From the NCBI GenBank assembly GCA_965363355.1, contig CBDTTM010000011.1:1-26487 (forward strand): a stretch of DNA of 26,487 nucleotides, given 5' to 3'. The notes under the pieces are model-generated. The model saw only the letters and a program-made list of their open reading frames with translations, had not been told where the DNA came from and did not search any database. This document shows, one piece after another, positions 22,055 through 26,487 of this stretch. The DNA is from CBDTTM01 sp965363355 (GTDB lineage: Bacteria; Bacillota; Negativicutes; Selenomonadales; Selenomonadaceae). The position numbers were made by a program, and so were the translations under genes. Within the stretch, counting starts at the first letter, position 1. Each line of letters opens with the position of its first letter.

Positions 22055-22474
22055 ATGGCTACGATTAAGCTGGAAGTTGTCTCTCCTGATCAGGTTGTTT
22101 ATACGACGGATATCAATATGCTCATCGTGCGTTCAACTGGTGGAGAACTCGGCATTTTGCCGCACCATGCGCCACTTATCACTGGCCTTATCCCACATGC
22201 TATGCGTGTGAAGATTGACGACCGTGAAGAACTCCTCGCGGTAAGCGGTGGATTCATGGAAGTACAGCCAGATAAGATTACGGTCCTTGCAACAGCTGCA
22301 GAGCTTCCGATTAATATCGATATTAATCGGGCAAAAGAAGCTTATGCCAGAGCGCAGGAACGTTTAGAGCTTTTCCATAAAGAGGTTCCACCGAATGTGG
22401 ATATCGATGGGAAAAGAGCGCAAGCTGCATTAGAACGTGCTAAAGCACGTTTGGCGGCAACTAAGCAATTATAA
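22055..22474 (+). CDS. atpC: ATP synthase subunit epsilon
   Basis: A 139-residue subunit of the rotor base: an N-terminal beta sandwich (about 1-85, with G-E-L-G-I-L-P-H-H-A-P) and two C-terminal helices (about 90-139) that can extend and inhibit ATP hydrolysis. AGGAGG at 22041-22046, inside the end of atpD, gives the start. A perfect 24-base palindrome (22307-22330) lies in the coding sequence at the domain junction. A strong terminator follows the stop. Confidence 0.95.
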   Translation: MATIKLEVVSPDQVVYTTDINMLIVRSTGGELGILPHHAPLITGLIPHAMRVKIDDREELLAVSGGFMEVQPDKITVLATAAELPINIDINRAKEAYARAQERLELFHKEVPPNVDIDGKRAQAALERAKARLAATKQL

Positions 22475-22481
22475 AAAAACG

Positions 22482-22514
22482 GGATGTTTCCTTCGGGAAG
22501 CATCCTTTTTTTTT
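22482..22514 (+). terminator. Terminator of the atp operon
   Basis: GGATGTTTCC (22482-22491) and GGAAGCATCC (22496-22505) form a 10-bp stem (one G-U) closed by the very stable loop C(TTCG)G, followed by nine Ts (22506-22514). Confidence 0.95.
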
Positions 22515-22648
22515 GTCTTTTTTTAGAAAAAAGCTTTAATGAATTTTTCTGAAAATAAGCAGGAGCTGGCATATCTTTTGGCAAATATACAACATAAGGT
22601 GTTTTATCGTGTGAGCCATGAAAGGATTAAACTGGGGAGGGGCTTCCA

Positions 22649-25123
22649 GTGGAAAAGATTCATTTGATGGAAAAGATTTTCGATAAAATTTCAGCAGCGG
22701 CCAGGATGAGTCGGGTCATTATGTTTTTTGGTCTATGCTTGATCGGTTATATTTGGGTGGACTTTTACTATGCCATGGGGCAGGAACAACAGACAGAATA
22801 TCAAGGGGCCTTGAAAGAGACGGCTAATTTTGCCAGAACTTTTGAGGAACATACGCTGCGGACGATAAAAAATGCAGATCAGACGGCATTTTTCATAAAA
22901 CAGCAGTATGAGCGCAATGATGTGCCAAAGGATATGCCGGACTATGTAAAAAAGGGGAATTTTTTAGGTGCACCTTTTTTGCGACTTAGGGTATTTGATG
23001 CAACAGGTTATAGTGTAGCCAGCAGTCTAGCTGGAGAAATGCCAGTCGATGGACGCGGCCTTCAGTATTTTTTTGTGCATCGTTATATTGATAGCGGTCA
23101 GATTTTCATCGGCTCGCCTCTATGGGAAGCGGATTTGGCAAAATGGGTAATTCCGATGACGCGGCGCATCAATAACGCAGATGGTTCTTTTGCTGGCGTT
23201 GTGGCAGTCTATGTGGATTCTTATTATTTCTCAGATTTTTATAAACAAATCGATTTGGGGAAAGATTCTTCCATTGTGTTGATTGGCCGAGATGGCATCA
23301 TACGGACGCGCCAGTCTGGCGATTCGACGATTGTTGGCAAGGCAATCCAAAACTCTGAATTTAACCGGTTGTTGGAAAATGGTGATACGGGAAGCTATAT
23401 CGTGGAAAGTCCAATTGATGGAATTCGCCGCATTTACAGCTATCGGGCATTGCAAAATTATCCGTTTGCCGTTATTGTGGGCGTTTCAGAGGAAGAAGTC
23501 CTTGAACGAATCCGTGATCGTACATTCAGTTATGGTTTTGTCGCCTCGCTGGTGACCTTGGCGATATTGACATTTATCTATATACTCTTGCGTGTGAGCG
23601 GTTGGCAGCAGACTGCAGAACGAGCTTTGCGCACCGCGCATGATAATCTGGAAGTACAGGTAAAAGAACGGACAAGCGAGCTGTCGGAAGCAAATGCAGA
23701 GCTTGTTGCGATGAATGAATCGTTGGCAACTCTCAATCAGGAGATGGAAGAAGAAATTCTCGAAAGGCAGCGAACCGAAGCGAAACTTAGAAATAAAAAT
23801 GAAGAGATTTTTCGCATTGCCTATTTTGATGCTCTTACTGGTCTGCCCAACCGCTTGCGATTGACGCAGTGGCTAACCGGTGAGCTTTCGTACTTGGCAT
23901 TAAATCATCGTTCGGGGGCAATGGCATTCATTGATTTAGATGATATAAAAATGATCAATGACAGCTTTGGTCATAGTTGCGGCGATGCCATTATCCGCCT
24001 TGCTGGTGAACGAGTTGCTGCAGTTGCAGGCAAAGATGCGTTTGTAGCTCGAATTGGTGGGGATGAATTTACCGCAGTTTTTCCCGGAATCGAAGAGCCG
24101 GATAAAATCGGTGAACTTGCGCAGCATATGATTTTGGAGATTGGGAAAAAATATCAGATTGGCGATACGGATTTTCATGTGACCGCGAGCATGGGCTTTG
24201 TTGTTTATCCACAAGATGGTGATACGGTTCAAGAACTTTTGAAAAATGCTGACAATGCTATGTATGCCGCCAAGCGCGATGGCAAGAATTGTTGGCGTTT
24301 GTATGCTTCGGATATGCAGGTGGAAGTCTATGAAAAAATTCTTTTGAGCAATAGCCTTCGTACAGCACTTGAAAAAAATGAATTTGTGCTTCATTATCAG
24401 CCGCAAATGGATATAAAGAGTGGCAAAATTAGCGGCTTTGAGGCTTTGATTCGATGGAACAGCCCACAGCATGGACTGGTTTCCCCGGCCAGATTTATCC
24501 CTGTGGCAGAGCAGAGCGGCTTGATTCAGTCTATTGGTAAATGGGTCATACAGGAGGCTTGCCGCTTTGTTAAACGCCTCGAAAAAGAAGGCTACCATGG
24601 CATGTATGTAGCGGTCAATGTTTCAGCGCAGCAACTCTCTAAGGACAATTTCGTCGACATGGTCAAACAGATTTTAGCACAGGCATCTTTGGAAAAGGAT
24701 CAATTAGAAATCGAGATTACCGAGAGTGTGTTGCTTTCCTCAGTAGATGAGAGCATTCAAAAACTTGAAAACCTTCGGGCTTTAGGCATTAAATTGTCCC
24801 TTGATGATTTTGGCGTAGGCTATTCTTCGCTTACCTATTTACGCCAGCTCCCAGTAGATACTTTGAAAATTGATAAATCGTTTGTTGATTTGATTGGTGT
24901 CGATCCGGATGGGGCTGAAATCATAGGGGCCATTATCAATATGGCACATGTGCTCAATAAAAGTGTCATCGCGGAAGGCGTTGAGGAAGAAAGTCAGCTG
25001 CAATACCTAGCACAAAAAAATTGTGATTGCATACAAGGGTATTTCTTTAGCAAGCCATTACCGGAAAATGAAGCGATTGCTTTTTGGATTGAAAAGATTG
25101 GGGTAAAGCCATTGAGAAATTGA
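22649..25123 (+). CDS. Membrane Cache-GGDEF-EAL cyclic-di-GMP enzyme
   Basis: An 824-residue signalling protein. Order: membrane helix 1 (about 22-41), a periplasmic sensor of double-Cache form (about 45-290), helix 2 (about 294-316), a coiled coil (about 325-385), GGDEF (from F-D-A-L-T-G-L-P-N-R, 393-402, with G-G-D-E-F at 470-474) and EAL (about 570-815). GGDEF domains make cyclic di-GMP and EAL domains break it. The EAL site looks complete: Glu598 of E-A-L, Asn657, Glu689, Asp719-Asp720, Lys740, Glu776 and Gln796. The cyclase site is also intact, but the RxxD feedback site before it is lost. The net activity cannot be predicted. The start is GTG with GGAGG at 22636-22640. The next gene encodes a binding lipoprotein that may feed its sensor domain. 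Confidence 0.92.
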   Translation: MEKIHLMEKIFDKISAAARMSRVIMFFGLCLIGYIWVDFYYAMGQEQQTEYQGALKETANFARTFEEHTLRTIKNADQTAFFIKQQYERNDVPKDMPDYVKKGNFLGAPFLRLRVFDATGYSVASSLAGEMPVDGRGLQYFFVHRYIDSGQIFIGSPLWEADLAKWVIPMTRRINNADGSFAGVVAVYVDSYYFSDFYKQIDLGKDSSIVLIGRDGIIRTRQSGDSTIVGKAIQNSEFNRLLENGDTGSYIVESPIDGIRRIYSYRALQNYPFAVIVGVSEEEVLERIRDRTFSYGFVASLVTLAILTFIYILLRVSGWQQTAERALRTAHDNLEVQVKERTSELSEANAELVAMNESLATLNQEMEEEILERQRTEAKLRNKNEEIFRIAYFDALTGLPNRLRLTQWLTGELSYLALNHRSGAMAFIDLDDIKMINDSFGHSCGDAIIRLAGERVAAVAGKDAFVARIGGDEFTAVFPGIEEPDKIGELAQHMILEIGKKYQIGDTDFHVTASMGFVVYPQDGDTVQELLKNADNAMYAAKRDGKNCWRLYASDMQVEVYEKILLSNSLRTALEKNEFVLHYQPQMDIKSGKISGFEALIRWNSPQHGLVSPARFIPVAEQSGLIQSIGKWVIQEACRFVKRLEKEGYHGMYVAVNVSAQQLSKDNFVDMVKQILAQASLEKDQLEIEITESVLLSSVDESIQKLENLRALGIKLSLDDFGVGYSSLTYLRQLPVDTLKIDKSFVDLIGVDPDGAEIIGAIINMAHVLNKSVIAEGVEEESQLQYLAQKNCDCIQGYFFSKPLPENEAIAFWIEKIGVKPLRN

Positions 25124-25164
25124 GTTTTTTTAGGTGATGGTGGCGCTTAGAAAAGGAGGCCAAT

Positions 25165-26118
25165 ATGAAAAAACGGCGAAAACAACTTTTTTTCATGGTG
25201 TTCATTTTTCTGCTGGTATCTGGTTGTAGTTTTATTGCGGATTATACAGAAAAAGCAAAGACCCCGGATCCTTTTGTTGTCGGTTATGCAAATATGTCAG
25301 ATGAGGATGTTTTTTGCGCACGCATAAAGAATCATTTTATGGAAATCAGCCAAAATAATCCACACATTAAGGTGGAGTTTGCTGATGGAAAGTTTGACCG
25401 TGAGCTGCAGTCGCAGCAAGTACGCAAGTTCATAGAAGAGAAAGTGCAGGTCATCATAATCAATCCGGCCGATTACGAAGGGCTTGTTCCGGTCGCAAAA
25501 GCGGCTACTGAAGCGGGAATTCCGGTCATTGCCTTGAATATTAAACTCGCTGGTGGAGAAACAATCTTTGTTGGCTCTAAAAATTATGATTCCGGTAAAT
25601 TGCAAGGTGAATACATGGCAGAAAAACTGCCTAAAAACGCTAAGATTTTTTACTTGAAAGGAACTGCGGGCCTATATCATTCGGTAGAGCGTATACAGGG
25701 TTTTGTCGATGCTTGTCTGGCAAAACGGCCTGATATAGAAATACTTGCTAGTGGAGATGCCGGTTATGTCAGAAATAAGGCGAGAGAATTGACGCTGTCT
25801 TGGCTGGCGTTATATCCACAAGTCGATGGTATCGTTGCGGCAAATGACCAGATGGCCTTTGGGGCAATTGACGCGTTAAAACTTACGGGGCGCCAATCAG
25901 GCGTCATTGTTGGCGGGATCGATGCGACCGAAGAAGCTTGTAAATTGATAAAATCGGGGGAGTTGAGTCAGTCTGTTTATCAAGATGGTTTTGGGCAAGC
26001 TGAAAAAGCTTATGAAGTCGTACAGATGATGCAACGCGGCGAAAAAATACCAAAAGAAATTATTTTGCCGTTTGTCTCCGTGACTGTCGATAATGTCGAT
26101 GATTTTTTGCCTAAATAA
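25165..26118 (+). CDS. Sugar-binding-type periplasmic lipoprotein without transporter genes
   Basis: A 317-residue type I periplasmic binding protein, closest in style to ribose/galactose-binding proteins (Peripla_BP_4). A lipoprotein signal ends in L-V-S-G-C, giving lipid-modified Cys21. Typical family stretches: V-Q-V-I-I-I-N-P-A-D, A-G-I-P-V-I-A-L-N, D-G-I-V-A-A-N-D-Q-M-A-F-G-A and V-G-G-I-D-A-T-E-E-A. Such proteins normally serve ABC importers, but no ATPase or permease gene is next to it. It follows the GGDEF-EAL gene by 41 bases with no terminator between and a strong AGGAGG (25154-25159), so a joint sensing role is likely. The ligand is unknown. A misannotated solitary importer component acting with distant genes is the alternative. 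Confidence 0.88.
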   Translation: MKKRRKQLFFMVFIFLLVSGCSFIADYTEKAKTPDPFVVGYANMSDEDVFCARIKNHFMEISQNNPHIKVEFADGKFDRELQSQQVRKFIEEKVQVIIINPADYEGLVPVAKAATEAGIPVIALNIKLAGGETIFVGSKNYDSGKLQGEYMAEKLPKNAKIFYLKGTAGLYHSVERIQGFVDACLAKRPDIEILASGDAGYVRNKARELTLSWLALYPQVDGIVAANDQMAFGAIDALKLTGRQSGVIVGGIDATEEACKLIKSGELSQSVYQDGFGQAEKAYEVVQMMQRGEKIPKEIILPFVSVTVDNVDDFLPK

Positions 26119-26199
26119 AATATAAATGCAGCTGCAAATGATAATGATGTTCTTTTTTGTTAAGAAATAAATAGTTTTGCACATACTTTGCGAACAGGT

Positions 26200-26292
26200 T
26201 GTGGATATATCTGTGCTCAAAAAGGCTAAAAAACAAGGAAAATCAGAAGTTGTCCACATTTTTATCCACAAAACATATATTCTTGTGGATAA
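26200..26292. other. Cluster of four DnaA boxes
   Basis: Against TTATCCACA: box 1 at 26200-26208 (minus, 8 of 9), box 2 TTGTCCACA at 26250-26258 (plus, 8 of 9), box 3 at 26262-26270 (plus, 9 of 9), box 4 at 26284-26292 (minus, 9 of 9). Boxes 3 and 4 form a 10-base inverted repeat around an AT-rich spacer. Such density suggests a site for DnaA binding: an origin part, a titration site, or DnaA-controlled transcription. No dnaA or dnaN gene is in the window. Confidence 0.75.
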
Positions 26293-26297
26293 GTAGA

Positions 26298-26327
26298 GCA
26301 GGCATTTGAGTCTGCCCCGATTTTTTT
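26298..26327 (+). terminator. Probable terminator before tRNA-Arg
   Basis: GCAGGC (26298-26303) pairs with GTCTGC (26310-26315, one G-U) around ATTTGA. Five bases (CCCGA) then seven Ts follow. The gap before the T-run weakens the call. It could end the GGDEF-EAL and lipoprotein transcript. Confidence 0.5.
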
Positions 26328-26382
26328 CTGTTGAGAATTTATACAGAAAAAATACAAACTCATAAAAAATAACAAAATAAGT

Positions 26383-26411
26383 TTGACAAAGTTTGATGGA
26401 AGTGGTAAGAT
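26383..26411 (+). promoter_or_regulatory. Promoter of tRNA-Arg
   Basis: Consensus TTGACA (26383-26388), a 17-base spacer and TAAGAT (26406-26411). The tRNA begins 31 bases after the -10. Confidence 0.7.
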
Positions 26412-26442
26412 AATATCTGTTGGTTGTGAGAACAACTTAAAT

Positions 26443-26487
26443 GACTCTGTAGCTCAGTTGGATTAGAGTACTTGACTACGAATCAAG
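26443..26487 (+). tRNA. tRNA-Arg, anticodon ACG, cut by the window end
   Basis: The 5' 45 bases of a tRNA: acceptor strand GACTCTG, TA, D stem GCTC/GAGT around AGTTGGATTA, and anticodon stem CTTGA/TCAAG with loop CTACGAA. The anticodon ACG (26478-26480) is that of tRNA-Arg, whose A34 is normally deaminated to inosine to read CGU, CGC and CGA. The T arm and 3' acceptor lie beyond the window. Confidence 0.93.

Larger units (their letters stand above)
26119..26442. other. AT-rich intergenic region with DnaA boxes
   Basis: No gene is seen in these 324 bases. In order they hold a short palindrome (GCAGCTGC) just after the lipoprotein gene, four DnaA boxes (26200-26292), a terminator-like hairpin (26298-26327), a very AT-rich stretch (26328-26380) and the tRNA-Arg promoter. 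Confidence 0.7.

Noticed and set aside
22569..22586. Sigma-54-like TGGCAT-N6-TTGGCA upstream of the GGDEF-EAL gene
   Set aside because: The GG and GC pairs are one base too far apart and the -12 element reads TTGG, so it does not meet the consensus.
23936..24598. 220-codon open frame opposite the GGDEF-EAL gene
   Set aside because: It covers the catalytic region of a clear gene and has no sign of its own translation.
26141..26169. Tiny frame M-M-F-F-F-V-K-K after the lipoprotein gene
   Set aside because: No ribosome binding site and only eight codons in AT-rich DNA.
25897..26271. 124-codon open frame on the minus strand running into the DnaA-box region
   Set aside because: Most of it is antisense to the lipoprotein gene, its composition is low-complexity and no binding site precedes it.
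1..26487. Mobile elements, prophage, CRISPR or defence islands
   Set aside because: No transposase, integrase, direct-repeat array or defence-type gene was seen; gene order is the conserved one throughout.

Overview
The window reads as a piece of core chromosome from a low-to-middle GC Firmicutes-type bacterium, most likely a member of the Negativicutes (Selenomonas/Megamonas-like). That placement is inferred from gene order (rpmE, yqhQ, prfA, prmC, ywlC, ywlE, rpiB, glyA, upp, comEB, wecA/tagO, wecB, atp operon), strong AGGAGG-type ribosome binding sites, extended -10 promoters, and the style of the proteins. No phage, insertion sequence, CRISPR array or other mobile DNA is visible, and every gene looks intact.

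Layout. Positions 1-4750 hold small separate transcription units: a secreted LysM protein (minus), a YjbR/MmcQ protein, a tRNA-Pro(GGG) gene (minus) whose terminator lies inside the end of yjbR, a secreted NlpC/P60 cell-wall hydrolase, a YaiI/YqxD protein and a solitary, somewhat divergent ClpX (minus). Positions 4600-9005 hold rpmE behind a highly folded leader, then yqhQ, prfA, prmC and ywlC: translation and tRNA modification, with PrmC methylating the RF1 encoded just before it. Positions 9199-12540 hold ywlE, rpiB, glyA, upp and comEB: an arginine-phosphatase-like enzyme, pentose phosphate, one-carbon and pyrimidine salvage functions. Two stacked hairpins end this block. Positions 12668-15041 hold a WecA/TagO-type glycosyltransferase and UDP-GlcNAc 2-epimerase (surface polysaccharide synthesis), each followed by a terminator-like hairpin. 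Positions 15053-22514 hold atpZ, a long leader with a tiny ORF, then atpI-B-E-F-H-A-G-D-C closed by a textbook terminator. Positions 22649-26118 hold a membrane GGDEF-EAL protein and a sugar-binding-type lipoprotein with no transporter genes. The end of the window holds a cluster of DnaA boxes and the first 45 bases of a tRNA-Arg(ACG) gene.

Most of the window is ordinary housekeeping sequence. The points most worth a second look are: the DnaA-box cluster (26200-26292); the pairing of an orphan periplasmic binding lipoprotein with a Cache-GGDEF-EAL protein, which resembles NspS-MbaA or LuxP-LuxQ signalling; the four-hairpin rpmE leader that also contains a 19-codon ORF; and an ATP synthase c subunit with two carboxylates plus the Glu-Ser motif of Na+-binding rotors. 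All functions are read from sequence motifs by eye; no database search was run.
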